Numbered from the stretch's first letter, positions 1 to 10,799 are shown. The stretch is DNA of 64,000 nt from Epiperipatus broadwayi (GCA_028023455.1 JAQFVV010006208.1:9776963-9840962), one strand, 5' to 3'. The notes: generated by a model from the letters alone, not told the origin. A program made the numbers and translations.

Positions 1-285
1 TGAAGAGTTGGAAGTTGGAAGCCTGTCCATTAAAGTGTAAGGATTTGCTACCTTAATATAGACTGAGCACTGATTATATATATGTGTGGGAGATGATAAT
101 CTGTACCAAATGATGTATGGGAGATAGTAATTGGGACCAACTGATGAGTGCTGGTTTAGCACGAAATACGTATATTGGTGATTATTTATCTTTTCTGCAT
201 GTGTGTAGTCATGTGTATCAGTAGTATGAGATAGTGTGAATAGTTGAAGGTTGCTTGAAAGTCTGAGTTCAAATCCCCTATATTT
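1..285 (+). repeat. Family A hammerhead SINE, short form
   Basis: Interspersed repeat cut by the window edge. In order it holds a region ending in a poly-purine/TATA stretch, a hammerhead ribozyme (121-190), then a tRNA-like pol III promoter: box A-like TATCAGTAGTAT near 215-226 and box B-like GAGTTCAAATCC at 265-276, about 50 nt apart as in a tRNA. The copy ends just after box B. The order hammerhead then A/B boxes, with no open frame, is that of the schistosome Smalpha SINEs. A degenerate second copy of the stem I 5' side lies just upstream (90-115). Part seen directly (motifs, pairing); the retroposon interpretation is inference. Confidence 0.8.
121..190 (+). ncRNA. Type I hammerhead ribozyme, intact core (family A)
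   Basis: Core CTGATGA 141-147; stem II GTGCT/AGCAC with loop GGTTT 148-162; GAAA 163-166; minimal stem III (166-167 with 172-173) closing loop ACGT; cleavage triplet ATA 172-174, so cleavage is predicted after 174. Stem I inner helix CCAA 137-140 pairs with TTGG 175-178. After an internal bulge the outer helix 127-132 pairs with 180-185, and GATA 123-126 with TATC 187-190. All invariant hammerhead positions (C3 U4 G5 A6 G8 A9, G12 A13 A14, A15.1-U16.1, H17) are present. The bulge in stem I opposite loop II is where natural hammerheads make their tertiary contact. AUA is a permitted though weaker triplet than GUC. Confidence 0.85.
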
Positions 286-1260
286 ATATTAATTAAGCAT
301 AAAATTGAACTAAATGAATAAATCTCAATAAGCAGAAAAAAATTAGATTATTTTAAGTTTAACAAATTTACATAACATTTCAAAAGTTGTTAGTTTATCT
401 ACCCCTCCCCCAAGATAATAGTTATAAAGTAAAACATTTATACTGAAAGTTTTAATTTAATACGCCATAAATTTCAAGTGATGGTAATTATTAAATACGT
501 AATAAATTTAAAATGATAGTGATTATTAAATATGAAAGATTTGAATTAGTATGAATTAATGGATAATCAATAGGAATTCTTTCGCTCAATTTAATTATTA
601 AAATAAAAATAGCAAAGATTTGTACTCACTCGGTTACATTCAATTTGATTATTATATGCAAAGATAATTCCATTAAATCCAATTAATAGAAGATGAAACT
701 AACAATAATAATCATCACGCCATTATTACTGATATGTGCAAAATAAATATGAAAGCACATTAAGCATAAACAACGTTTCTTTTAATAAAAATCATGTTAC
801 TTTGAGTCTACTTTCGAGTTGTAAAGGATTTGGCACGCTTCTTAGCACTAAAGGGAAAAAGTAAAGTCCTCGTGACTTAGAATGCTTTAATATGTTATAA
901 TTTACTTTTTTTTAAAATTTTATTTCATTTTTTTTATTATAATTATTGTTTTTTTAGTCTGTGTTTTTAAACAAACATATTTTTTCATTTAATATATATT
1001 TTCTTCTATTATAGCCATTACTTTATTCTGTAGGCAAAAGACTTTTAGTTCACTGCAAAGCAAAAAGTGTCTGTAGTTAAAGAGAAAGATTCAACAGATT
1101 TGCCAATTTCTACGTTTTCCATCTTTGTTTTCTCTTACGTTTTCCATCTTTGTTTTCTCTCTTACTAAAGATAGTTAGATATTTATTTACAACAATATTG
1201 TATGATTAATTAGTTTACTAATGGGTTCGTTATCTGAGAGCAAAAATCCCAATTCTCTAA
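286..1260. other. AT-rich spacer, no gene seen
   Basis: Low-complexity AT-rich DNA with short homopolymer runs and one local direct repeat near 1114-1160 (TTTTCCATCTTTGTTTTCTC twice). No open frame, splice-flanked exon or recognised transposon was found. Confidence 0.5.
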
Positions 1261-1269
1261 AAAAAAAAT

Positions 1270-1333
1270 TGTCTGGATTTGAACCCAGGTCATAGAATGG
1301 CAGGCAGATGTGCTACTTCTATATCATGATGCC
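1270..1333 (-). repeat. tRNA-like fragment, probable SINE head
   Basis: On the minus strand a GGCATCATGATATAG start is followed about 40 nt later by GGGTTCAAATCC, a good box B/T-arm. The acceptor and D-arm do not fold as a complete tRNA and an A-run follows. This is a decayed tRNA-derived SINE rather than a functional tRNA gene. Confidence 0.45.
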
Positions 1334-1403
1334 TTTTAAATAAGTATTCATAGCGATGCCAAAATTGACCAAGGCTAGGCTCTGATAATATATGTAAATT
1401 AAA

Positions 1404-1790
1404 AAGTGGGATTTGAACTTACAATTTTCGACCTATATCTGACCTTCACTCTCAAACAACCAATACATATGACCACACACATGTAAAAAAGATAAATGAT
1501 CTCCAATAAATGAAAAGTGTGTATTTAAAGGAATAGTTTATCTTTTTCACATGTGTGTGTGTGTGCATGTGTATCAGTTGTTTGAAATTGAGTGGAGGAT
1601 GAATATAGACAGAAAATCCTAAGGTCCAACTGATGAGTGCTAGTTCTTTATGAAATACATATATTGGGGATCATTTATCTTTTTCATATGTGTGGGGTCA
1701 TGTCTAATGGGTGTTTAAGATGGAGTGAAGGATGAATATAGCTCGAAAATCCTAAGTACAAATCCTTCCATTTACTGTAGCAAACATTCA
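1404..1790. repeat. Family A foldback: minus fragment plus degenerate plus copy
   Basis: The minus-strand part (1404-1506) runs from box B (TTTGAACTTAC side, 1409-1420) to CCAAT at 1503-1507. In the sense direction it therefore starts exactly at TTGG, the first base after the hammerhead cleavage site. The plus part (1530-1790) holds a decayed hammerhead: CTGATGA 1630-1636, but stem II (1637-1651) no longer pairs, and the core CpG has become TpG. Two GATGAATATAG segments show internal rearrangement. Confidence 0.6.
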
Positions 1791-2051
1791 ATATACTGAA
1801 TGAATAGGTTAATTATATATATATATTAGGTGATTTGTTAAAAATGAAATTTTACGATTTAAAGATATTTTAATAAAGAACACTTTGATCTTGTAATAAA
1901 AATATATTATTATTATTATTAGCTTTCCATTGTTTCCAATTTTTAATGAAAAAGTATTACAATATCTTACTAATATTTTAAAAGACCTATAAAAATATTA
2001 CATATTGATAGATAATTATAAAATTATTTAATGCACATTGATTATGTAAGT

Positions 2052-2295
2052 AATATTTACTAAGGCAATAAACCTAAAGCATATGTGGTTGAAAATGCGA
2101 AGGTAGGGACCTCTACAGGTCTTAACCACAAGCTTATGCTTCAACTTCACCTATTTATATAGAAAATAGGTTGAAGTAAAGAAGGGTTCCAGCTCTTTTC
2201 TTCCAATGCGTAAGCTTGTGGTTAAGACCTGTAGAGGTCCCTACCTTCGCATTTTCAACCGCACATGCTTTAGGTTTATCATCTTAGTAAATATT
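2052..2295. mobile_element. MITE with about 98-bp terminal inverted repeats
   Basis: Sequence from AATATTTACTAAG to CTTAGTAAATATT forms a long stem. The inner arm includes CTACAGGTCTTAACCACAAG (2114-2133) and its complement near 2217-2236. The loop of roughly 45-50 nt has no coding capacity. Arms match with only a few changes, so the insertion is fairly young. Superfamily not identifiable from the ends. Confidence 0.7.
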
Positions 2296-2311
2296 ATTGG
2301 ATAGGTAATAT

Positions 2312-2432
2312 AAGAATTCGAATCAGACTTTCACACAACCCTCAACTCTACATGCCATCGGGTGGATCAGCAATATGAGATGGCATGGAGAGTTGAGGGT
2401 TGTGTGAAAGTCTGAGTTTGAATCCCTTATAT
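2312..2432. repeat. Palindromic family A 3' tail
   Basis: GACTTTCACACAACCCTCAAC is followed after a short loop by its inverted copy GTTGAGGGTTGTGTGAAAGTC. The right arm continues into TTTGAATCCC. The right arm matches the tail of the family A copy at 36440-36500, so this is a foldback made of hammerhead-SINE ends. Confidence 0.55.
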
Positions 2433-2635
2433 TACATTATATATGTGCAGGTGTGTGTACAGTGTATTAATTTACACATTGATAGGTAGCAAATTATATA
2501 CAGGTTCTTAAATTTAATTTGAATTAAATTCATCCTAAATTTAATTATTGCACCTGAAGATTAGATTAACGTCCTTCTCAACAAAACCAATTGTGTAATT
2601 GTATTTAGAATAGCTTGCTACTTTGAATATAAAAT

Positions 2636-2880
2636 ATATACATTGTATTTACATATTGGATCATTTCCATCTTCTAATATTAAGTATTGAATGGCTTTAG
2701 AAAAATTTAACTTTATTTAAATATTCCAATTACAATCAACCATTAGTAATAGCGCACAGGCTAGTATATGCACAACATTTTGAGAGGTATCATTCTCTGT
2801 TCTTCAGATACTGATGGCCTGATCAGCGACAGTACTAATATGGAAATCAAACTACTCTAACCAAATGAGCAGATTATAGA
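2636..2880 (-). repeat. Inverted SINE arm, left of the LINE
   Basis: On the minus strand this matches the tRNA-SINE body at 10800-11100, including ACAGTTGAATGT-like tail, GCTATTAC and TTTAAATAAAGTTAAA. It lies in inverse orientation to the matching tail at 3985-4096, so the LINE fragment between them sits inside a pair of facing arms. Confidence 0.6.
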
Positions 2881-2883
2881 AAG

Positions 2884-3972
2884 GATCAATGATATGAGTT
2901 GTCAGTATGCTTTGGATTTGTGGATTATGAAAAATTATTTGATTCTATAAGCATTTCTTCAGTGATTAAAGCATTGAATCTTCAAGGTATAGACCCAGGA
3001 TATTGTCATATTTTAAAGAATATTTATAAAAATGCAACAGCAACAATTAGATTATGTAATGATACTATGAAAATCACCATTTAGAAGAGTATAAGACAGG
3101 ATGACTCCATATCTCCAAAACTTTTTATAGCAATGCTGCAAGAAGTATTTTGTGGATTAAAATGTGAAGCTAAAGGAGTGAAAGTAAATGGAGATTATTT
3201 AAGTTATTTAGATTTTGCAGATGATGTAGTTGTTTTTGCAAATAATACTTTAGAGGTTCAGGAAATGTTGCAGGAGTTATCAGTGAAAGTAAGAAAGTAG
3301 GACTAAAAATAAATGTTAAAAGACTAAAGTAATGTTTAATGGATTTTCTCAAAAGCTGAAAATAAAGATTGATTATGTTGGAAGAAGTTAACAACTACAA
3401 ATATCTTGGTCAGATTATTATTACAGGTGGAAACATAATGGATGAAATTAATCATAGAATTAAACTTGGTTGGAATGCTTTTGGTAGAAATAACTTGATA
3501 CTAAAAGGAAATATGCCTATATGTTTGAAAAGAATGATTTTTAATAAATGTGTTTTGCCAGTTCTTACTTATGGATCTGAGACTTGGACACTTAATAAAA
3601 GAGCAATACAGAGACTTCAGACCACTCAAAGAAGTGTGGAGAGATGCATATTAGGAGTAACAAGAAGAGATCAAAAGCACTATATATGAGTAAGAGAACA
3701 AACAGGTGTTACTGACCTCATTGAAAAAATTAAAAGACTGAAGTGGAGTTCGGCTGGACATATTGTTAGAAAAGATGATAATAGATGGGCAATTGAAATC
3801 TTAAACTGGATTCCTAGAGATTGTAAAAGATCCAGAAAAAGATCACATGTGAGATGGGTGGATGAAATAAGAAAATGTGCAGGAGTGATGTGGAAAAGAG
3901 AAGCTAAAGATTGGAGAAGATGGTTTGAACTTGGAGAGACCTTCATCCTGCAGTGGATTGATAATGGCTGAT
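2884..3972 (+). pseudogene. RTE-like non-LTR reverse transcriptase, 5'-truncated and broken
   Basis: Conceptual translation moves between frames but gives the palm of a LINE reverse transcriptase in order: GFVDYEKLFDS (motif A, 2910-2950), RQDDSISPKLF (motif B region, 3095-3125), YLDFADDVVVFA (catalytic FADD, 3200-3240), then thumb and tail with VLPVLTYGSETWTL (3555-3590) and a Trp-rich end (RVVDEI-like and WKREAKDWRRW, 3850-3925). Such C-termini are typical of the endonuclease-reverse transcriptase LINEs of RTE type in animals. Several stop codons and frameshifts (for example near 3082, 3298 and 3687) make it dead. The endonuclease domain is missing. A (GATGAT)n tract follows the stop at about 3970. 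Confidence 0.8.
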
Positions 3973-3984
3973 GATGATGATGGT

Positions 3985-4096
3985 GCCATTATTAACAGTT
4001 GAATGTAATTAAAAAATTAAATAAAGTTAAATTTTCTTAAGACATTCAATACTTAATATTAGATGATGTAAATAGTCCAATATAAAAATATAACTA
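3985..4096 (+). repeat. SINE tail arm, right of the LINE
   Basis: GCCATTATTAACAGTTGAAT through AATAGTCCAATAT matches the 3' tail of the tRNA-SINE at 10985-11095 and is the inverted partner of 2640-2755. Together the arms are about 110 bp and flank the RTE fragment. Confidence 0.6.
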
Positions 4097-5555
4097 AAAG
4101 ATTATCATAAACCTCCAGGAAAATACTAGATATATACATATCTGGACAAAAAAAAAAAGAAATATTGCCATAAAATAGCAATCTTAAATTGATTCTGATG
4201 TGTTGTTTGTTATTATTAGTTCAAAACTTATTGGAGTTGTACATATTTTTCGGTATGAATCCAAGTTATAATTTATTAAATTATATTACAAAATTTCTGA
4301 TTTAGAAAAAAACAAAACAACAAATTACAGTTTAGTAAATTTATTTATGAAGAAAAACTGAATACTTGTATTAAACGGCAGCAAACTATTGGAAATAAAA
4401 GTGCTAATACTTAGTCGTTGAATAACGTTAAACAGTTCCGCTGCATAAAAAGCCACCGCAGCGTATAATATTTGAGCCGACTGATGCTCCATCTTTGCCC
4501 GCCACGCCGACTGCACGTGCATCCACTCAACCATCATTGTACGCATCATCACGGCTATTGTAAAGCTATAATACGTAAATATTGAAACCGTAGACTACGC
4601 TTTTACCACTTCTTTATGATTAAACTTAAAACAGCGATACAAGCTTCAATTATCTTCCATGGGGTTAGAACATTCAAGCACTTTGTGAAAAGCAAAATGA
4701 TAGAAACATATAATAAATTGCGGTTTTGACGGGACAATAATCGGAAATACAATGGAAATGCCACATTATTGAAAATGAATATTTCTAAAAAATCAAACTT
4801 AATGCTGTTGCGTGGATTGTATTTGTTTTGAACAAGCCTATTAACACAAAAAGAAGATATCGGCGTTTTGAATAACACGCACATTAGTACAACTTTACCG
4901 AAACATGGGGAAATATTATTCTCTTTAAAATGCCACGCTGTTCATTCTTTTAGATTCTAAAGTAAATGGTAATTATCTAATAGTATTTAAGCCTTTTCAT
5001 TTTACCTAACATCTTGTGTTTAAAAGTTGTTTCCCATGCACTTAATAATTTTCTACAAGTTTTTAAATCAGAATAAATTACCAAATAAAGTAATATTTAA
5101 GTTAAAAATCACGTAGAATATGAACTTAAAATAAAACATAATTAATTTAATCGTAATAAAAGAAACTTGACAGACAGATATGCAGACCGGCAGACGCTTT
5201 TTACTGTGCTAGTATATACAGTTGTGTGTATAGCTATATTTATGAGACTATATATGTATAAAATAGAAAATTTATAAATTAATTTTAAAGAAACTAAGAG
5301 TGTTAGACGTATATAAAAGTTAAGTTTTACCAACAGTTCAACAATCTTTTTATTCTTTATTCTGCTTTTCAAATGCTCAGAATTAATCGCTTTTTAATTT
5401 AATCAGATAGTTTTTTTTTCTTTTCTTCAACTTGTAGGTCATATATTTAAGTAAATGTTATATTACTCTTCTGCCTTATAATTTTCTTTAAAAATAACCC
5501 TTTTTCTTTATTCTTTTTAACATTGATTATTTTACCCTTCTGCTATGTAATTACA
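4097..5555. other. Unannotated region with a CpG-rich patch
   Basis: No transposon recognised. Between about 4380 and 4930 CpG dinucleotides are much commoner than in the flanks (CGGCAGC, CCGCAGCG, CCCGCCACGCCGACTG and others). On the minus strand 4382-4560 is open for about 55 codons, with an AG acceptor-like site just upstream (TATTATAG ending near 4567). The peptide is Met-, Ala- and Gln-rich and helical (EWMHVQSAWRAKMEHQSAQ). It could be a host exon, but I do not recognise the protein and the donor is weak. Confidence 0.25.
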
Positions 5556-5960
5556 AGGGAGTTGAATTCGAACTTTCAAGCTCCCTACCTCTATCCCTTC
5601 TATCTTATACAACTGACACACACACATGTGTAAAAGATAAATGATCTTCAATAGACGTGTTTCGTGCTGGATCAGCATTCATCAGGTGTGAAATGGATAG
5701 CTAAAGAGTTGGAGAGTGGAGAAGATTAGGCATGTCCATTAAAGTTTAAAGATTTGCTAACTTAATATAAACTGAACACTGGTTGTATATATGTGTGTGA
5801 GATGATGATCTGGACTAACTGATGAGTACTGATTCAGTACAAAATACGTTTATTGGAGATCATTTATCTTTTACACATGTATGTAGCTATGTGTATCAGT
5901 TGTATAACATAGAAGAGATAGAGATAATGAGCTTGAAAGTTCGAGTTCAAGTCTTTTATA
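5556..5960. repeat. Family A foldback pair
   Basis: A minus-strand fragment (5560-5655; box B side TTCGAACTTTC, hammerhead half with TTTCGTGCTGGATCAGCATT and CATCAG) is joined to a plus-strand copy (5685-5960) that starts at AAGAGTTGGAGAGTGG and ends at GAGTTCAAGTC (box B). The minus half keeps CGAAA at the core. The plus half has a mutated core (see 5799-5868). Confidence 0.75.
5799..5868 (+). ncRNA. Hammerhead ribozyme with G12-to-A core change (family A)
   Basis: CTGATGA 5819-5825, stem II GTACT/AGTAC 5826-5840, then AAAA instead of GAAA at 5841-5844. G12 is invariant for catalysis, so cleavage should be abolished. Stem I outer helix ATGATC/GATCAT is perfect, and the inner helix CTAA/TTGG pairs. 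The change is the CpG-to-CpA type. Confidence 0.75.
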
Positions 5961-6236
5961 GTTACATTTAATTTTAGTAAAAGATAATATACATATATTT
6001 AAATATTCTGCTATGTTTGTTTTCTAGTTGATTATGTCAAGAAATATTCAGTTGAATGTATATATGAAAGTAAGGGTGGAAAAAAATATATAATTGTAAG
6101 CCAGATAAGTATTTTTTAAAAAAAAATAGATATAGTAAACAATAGTATTTAATAACGATAATGTTTATCAAATAATAAGTTTTGAATTCTGATTCTTTTT
6201 GGATCAATATCTGAAAAAGCATTTGGATTTTGGAGG
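5961..6236. other. AT-rich spacer
   Basis: No gene or repeat recognised. Confidence 0.4.
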
Positions 6237-6251
6237 TAAACTTTTATATTC

Positions 6252-6350
6252 TTTTTTTTTTTTATATGTCAAATGCGTTGACCAGTAAGCGAACTCCGGC
6301 CAGCTGCTTGGAAGGCAGCTATGCTAACTACTAGGCCATCAATGCTTGAC
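6252..6350 (-). repeat. Short tRNA-derived SINE with target duplication
   Basis: Minus strand: CAAGCATTGATGGCCTAG... with box A-like TGGCCTAGTAGTTAG, box B-like GGAGTTCGCTTAC, then a T-run complement (A-tail). Flanked by TAAACTTTTATATTC (6237-6251) and TAAACTTTTATACTC (6351-6365), a target-site duplication with one mismatch, showing LINE-type retroposition. Related copies are at 24502, 31591 and 55546. Confidence 0.75.
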
Positions 6351-6365
6351 TAAACTTTTATACTC

Positions 6366-6622
6366 CAGAAGCAAATCGCAGTAATTATATAAAGTAAGTT
6401 CATCAATGATGGTAAACAGACTCTGATTTTGATGTGACACCTAGGATAGAACTTAGTTCTTCCAAAGAACCTGTTCTGAAGGTACCAAAGATGGTCTAGG
6501 ACATGTTATAGTCATTCAAACTTATTAATATTTCAATAAATCTTAAAGATAATTAGATAAAGTAGGTAATGAAATATTACTGACAATAGTTATTAATAGA
6601 TTTAGTTATATTTTCTATTATA
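6366..6622. other. Spacer
   Basis: Mixed AT-rich sequence, nothing recognised. Confidence 0.3.
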
Positions 6623-7121
6623 ATGCTAAAATTGCTAATATATATATATAAAGCTGTTAAATATGAAACGTGCAGGACAATAACTTTGTTATCTCAAGCT
6701 TCTAAAGTTTCATTGAGGATTTTAATTCAAAGAATTTGTGGGAAGAAAATATTATATTGGAGAAGAACAGTCATTTTCAGAGGGAAAAGTACAAGAATTG
6801 CAGAGAGATATATTGAAAAAGATAAAGGGATTGGTATATGTTTTGTGGATTTGGAAAAAGCATTTGATAGAGTAATCTGGAATAAACTTATGACCATCTT
6901 AAAAAATGAAGGAATATTTTGGAAAAAGAGAAGATTGATTTGTAATATGTATACGGGGAAAAGTATACAAATTAGACTGGAAAATAAAGTAAATATAGAA
7001 AGAGGAGTTAGACAAGGATGCAATATGCCATCTGTTCTTTATAATATTTATTTAGAAGACATGTTAAATAATTATTTAGACTGTGGAGGAGCAAATGCTG
7101 GAGATAGAATAATAAAATATA
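6623..7121 (+). pseudogene. LINE reverse transcriptase fragment interrupted by a Tigger element
   Basis: Open for about 165 codons. The reading frame contains GIGICFVDLEKAFDRV (RT motif A, about 6825-6870) and RGVRQGCNMPSVLYNIYLEDM (motif B, about 7000-7065). The catalytic YADD/FADD block is absent because the frame runs into the Tigger insertion at 7122, and no continuation is seen after 8112. Sequence differs from the RTE-like fragment at 2884-3972, so it is a separate LINE family. The long intact frame suggests a relatively recent copy. Confidence 0.75.
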
Positions 7122-8110
7122 CACCTGGGTCTCATTTTGTGCTGTAGATAGGTTCCACAGAAAACCCGCATTAAGAAAAATTGCACAAAAATAAACTTAA
7201 CTTACTTTGAAAAATGGGGGATAGGTTCTGTAATTTTCAGAATTCGCATAAAAGCAAAGCAACAAGGAAAAATTACTTTAAAATTCGCATTAAAAAAAAA
7301 TAAGCAAATAAAGTATGACCAAAAAAAATTTTAAATATATGAAAAAACTAATACAAGACAAACTTTTTTTACTTTATTATTAACTACAGTATTTAATTTC
7401 ACATTTTTCATACATATTTTAATCATTACCGCTAGCATTCATTTGTAAACTGGTAAGAAATCAGATTCGATGTGATGTGATGTATTGCGGCTTCTCCTTA
7501 AACAAATTCAAGAATCTCTCAGCAATTATGCTCAGAGAAACCTGTTAGCCACTTTATTTTTTTTCATGATATGATGTACAACTAGCACCAGTTTTAGTCT
7601 TGTGTTGTGTTAATGGTTTTCTGTTTCTATATTAAAAAAATGAAATCGCAATCAAAACAAAAAGATTATACATTATCATTAGAAAGATAATTTTCAGTTT
7701 ATAAAATCTTCATTTTTTATTTTAAAAATCTAAAAGATTATTTACTTCTGTTATATATACCAAAATACATTTTAAAAGTTTAAATTTTTTGAATATTTAT
7801 TGTGACATTTTTATATGTAAGTATAAATCTATTATTATTATTTACTCATTAGTATAAGTAGGTTATTTACATAGAAGCTAAGTTTCTAAACACTGTTTCA
7901 GGCCATATTCATGTTAGCTGCTAATATAACGTTATATTTTTGAAAAAAAAAGAAAAAAAAGTATTTAAGTCAAAATAAGTTATTAATAATTTAAATTTCT
8001 TGATATCTAATAAATATAGTGAAATATGAAAGAAAGATATTAAGAAGAAACATGAATCACATAATTTCAAAATCGCATTAAAATAATCTGCATAAAATGA
8101 GACCCAGGTG
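7122..8110. mobile_element. Non-autonomous Tigger/pogo-type element
   Basis: Ends CACCTGGGTCTCATTTT and its complement AAAATGAGACCCAGGTG, flanked by TA (7120-7121 and 8111-8112), the duplication of Tc1/mariner-pogo elements. The subterminal pattern (TAGGTTCC...GCAAAGCAAC) is shared with 47411-49005, 54346-55209 and 59396-60731. No transposase is legible here. It also carries a LINE 3' tail (7455-7565). Confidence 0.85.
7455..7570 (-). repeat. LINE 3' end fragment
   Basis: GATGTGATGTGATG followed by GGCTTCTCCTTAAAC...AGAGAAACCTGTTA matches the 3' end of the LINE at 13690-13790. The short tandem GATGT tail marks the LINE 3' terminus. Confidence 0.6.
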
Positions 8111-8694
8111 TAATGACCATAAATGACTTTTATTATTCATTCACACTGCTTCCAGTTTTAGTAGGTGTATTTCCTATATTAGGTTATCTGGATTTCTCTC
8201 TATATAAAAGATATCTTGGAAAAGAACCATTCTAAAATATCAGCAGTTTCATTTAAGAAAGTCATTGTCCAATAGTTAAAAATATATACCAATATATTTA
8301 CATGTAACAAATGCTCATTAATTTTGAGGAGCTTATTGGTTGATAATTTTAATTTGATATTAAAATTAGTAAAACTTTGCTACATGTAAATGTACTGCCT
8401 GATATATTTAAAATTTATTAAGAAGTAATTAATATATATATATATATATATACAAGACAAATTTAGTTTATTATTGTTACTTGATTCGTAATTTATTATT
8501 TTCAATTGTTAAAAATTAATTACTTTATGTACATTTATATTTATAAAAAAAAATTGTAGTCTGAAGATGATCATTTAAACAGACAAAACATACTTTTACT
8601 ATAAAATAGATTGAGACACATTCAAGACAATCACAGCTTCTAAAGTTATTTTACAGATTTTTTTTATTACTAAAATTAAAAGTAACTGAAACAC
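8111..8694. other. AT-rich spacer with (TA)n
   Basis: Contains an (AT)n run at about 8430-8452. No gene seen. Confidence 0.4.
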
Positions 8695-9414
8695 ACAGGC
8701 TTATTATATACCTGTGTCTCTATATATAATATATAGGGTATATGAGCACTGACTTTCACACAACCCACCATTCTCCACACACCCATCATTCTCCACACTA
8801 TCTATCATAACACTGATAAACTTGAACACACATATGTTGAAAATGTAAATAGTCACCAATATACGTATTGCATGCTAAACCAGCAATCATCAGTTGGTCC
8901 AAATTACCATCTCTACACCTATATGCTATAAGTGCTCAGATATATATTAAGATGTCCAATCTTCATGCTTTAATGGACAGGCTTCAATCCACTGCGCCAA
9001 CTCTTCAACTGTCCATCCAATTGAAAATCTGATGATGGAATGCTCAAAGGCCACTCTGAGGTTGAGATTCTTGTCACACCCATGTTGACCTAAGGTTAAT
9101 ATGACCCCTCATGTACAGGACATAATCCATTTTAATACATAAACAAGGGATGGGCAGACATCACTACTATGTAATAACTGAAACACACAGGCTTCTTATA
9201 TACCTGTGTCTATATATGTAATATATAGGGTATATGAGCACAGACTTTCACACAACCCACCATTCTCCACACTATCTCATAACACTGATACACTTGAACA
9301 CATATATGTTGAAAAAATAAATAATCACCAATATACGTATTTCATGCTAAACCAGCAATCTTTAGTTGGTCCAGATTACCATCTCTACATATATATTCTA
9401 TAAGTGCTCAGATA
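8695..9414 (-). repeat. Family A tandem dimer, minus strand
   Basis: Two head-to-tail long-form units. The two predicted cleavage sites (between 8859/8860 and 9331/9332) are 472 nt apart. The first hammerhead has a decayed core (GAAA became GCAA-like). The second keeps GAAATACG but has CTAAAGA for CTGATGA. Between them lie the conserved unique parts, such as TTGACCTAAGG and GGACATAATCC. Short open frames here encode similar peptides in several copies only because the DNA is a repeat. Confidence 0.8.
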
Positions 9415-9419
9415 TATAG

Positions 9420-9875
9420 ACCCAGGTATATAATAAGCCTGTGTTTCAGTTATTACATAATAGAGATGTCTGCCCATCCCTTGTATAACGATTAAATAGA
9501 TTATGTCCTGTACATTAGGGTTTCAGATTGACCTTAGGTCAACATGGGTGTGACAAGAATCTCAGCCTCAGGGTGGCCTTTGAGCATTCTATCATCTGAT
9601 TTTCAATTGGATGGACGGTTGAAGAGTTGGAGTGTGGAATAGATTGAAGCCTGTCCATTAAAGTATGTGGTTTGGCTATCTTAATATAGATCTGAGCACT
9701 TATAGCATATATGTGTAGAGATGGTAATCTGGACCAGCTGATGATTGCTGGTTTAGCATGAAATACGTCTATTGGTGATTATTTATCTTTTCAACATATA
9801 TGTGTTCAAGTGTATCAGTGTTATGAGATAGTGTGGAGAGTGGTGGGTCATGTGAAAGTCTATATATATAATTGT
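9420..9875 (+). repeat. Family A long-form copy facing the minus dimer
   Basis: Runs from the internal ATATAATAAGCCTGTG segment through GGATGGACGGTTGAAG to a hammerhead (9721-9785) and the box A region. CTGATGA is at 9738-9744, GAAA 9760-9763, and stem I CCAG/TTGG pairs with a G.U. Stem III has a T-C mismatch and stem II a U-U mismatch next to the core, so activity is doubtful. With 8695-9414 it forms an inverted cluster. Confidence 0.75.
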
Positions 9876-10190
9876 AATTATAAATTTTGATGCTTAATCT
9901 CTAAAGAAATATAATAAACAAATACGAAGGATGTATAGAGCAAAGCTTTAATAATATTAATTAAGCATAATGTACTTAGCATGCATTTGACTGCTACATT
10001 TCTGACTTCTAAGTCAAAAGCATGTTAAGCACATCATGCTCAATTTATGTTAATTATGCTTTGCTCTATATGCCCTGTATATTTGTTTATTACAACATTA
10101 ACTGTGTGATCACACTTTGTGTTTCTTCACAATACAATGGCCACAAGTATTCTGAATCCATTGATGAAATTCAAATACAACAGGAAGATC
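9876..10190. other. Spacer with a small hairpin
   Basis: GCATAATGTACTTAGCATGC and a partly complementary ATGCTTTGCTC stretch surround a core near 9960-10030. No gene recognised. Confidence 0.3.
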
Positions 10191-10194
10191 AAAT

Positions 10195-10497
10195 ATGATT
10201 GTATTTTTATATTGGACTATTTCCGTCATCTAATTTGCGTATTGAATGTCTTTAGAAAAATTTAACTTTATTTAAATATTTCAAATACATTCAACCGTTA
10301 GTAATAGCACATCAAACATGTTAGTATATGCACAATGTTTTGAGGGGTATTATTTTCCCCTCTTCTTCAGGTGTTGCTGGCATGACCAGTGACAGTACTA
10401 GCATGGGTTTCAAACTTGGACCCTTAGATTATTGAATAGTGAATTTTAAAGTAACATCCTAACCAGCTGAGCCATCCAGCAATCTGTAGTAATTTCA
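10195..10497 (-). repeat. tRNA-derived SINE, minus copy
   Basis: Minus strand: box A-like TGGCTCAGCTGGTTAG at about 10460-10480, box B-like GGGTCCAAGTTTG near 10415-10425, then ACCTGAAGAAGAGGGGA and the tail TTTAAATAAAGTTAAA. Mirrors the plus copy at 10800-11100 with the PLE fragment between them. Confidence 0.75.
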
Positions 10498-10502
10498 TAT
10501 AC

Positions 10503-10735
10503 TTATCTATGAGGTTTCTCCTGATTTTTCAATTTTTTCCCAAAAGCAAAATTGATTAGTGGTTTCCATACATTATATATAGTCACACTAGGTTGGCTTA
10601 TGAGGTGTTTTGCCATTGTAATGTGAGCAGCTTCTTTAAATTTTCTTCTTTGTACCTTTTCTTCTCTATCCAATACTTTTGTATTTTCCCAATTAAACAT
10701 ATTGGCACATACATGACAACCACTAATCAACCTTG
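10503..10735 (-). pseudogene. Penelope-like element C-terminal (GIY-YIG region) fragment
   Basis: The minus strand is open for 75 codons. The peptide contains FNWENTKVLDREEKVQRRKFKEA, which matches the pattern near the end of PLE endonuclease domains: W..(A/T)K(V/L)L..E....R...EA..I. The reverse transcriptase and the GIY-YIG start are missing. PLEs are the only retroelements besides LINEs here that could supply reverse transcriptase, and they are known to carry hammerheads in their terminal repeats. The fragment is enclosed by inverted SINEs. Confidence 0.6.
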
Positions 10736-10799
10736 CTCTTAGGAAAAATTGGAGAAATCATGAGGAACCTCATAGATAAGTATATGAAATTACTACAGA

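Noticed and set aside
4325-4552. A confirmed host gene
   Set aside because: Open frame and CpG richness alone are not enough; the donor is weak and the peptide is not recognised, so it is listed only as a low-confidence candidate.
9206-9403. Short open frames with similar peptides in several places (9206-9403, 15286-15537, 58673-58864)
   Set aside because: They are translations of the antisense of the family A repeat. Similarity comes from the DNA repeat and no codon-level conservation is visible.
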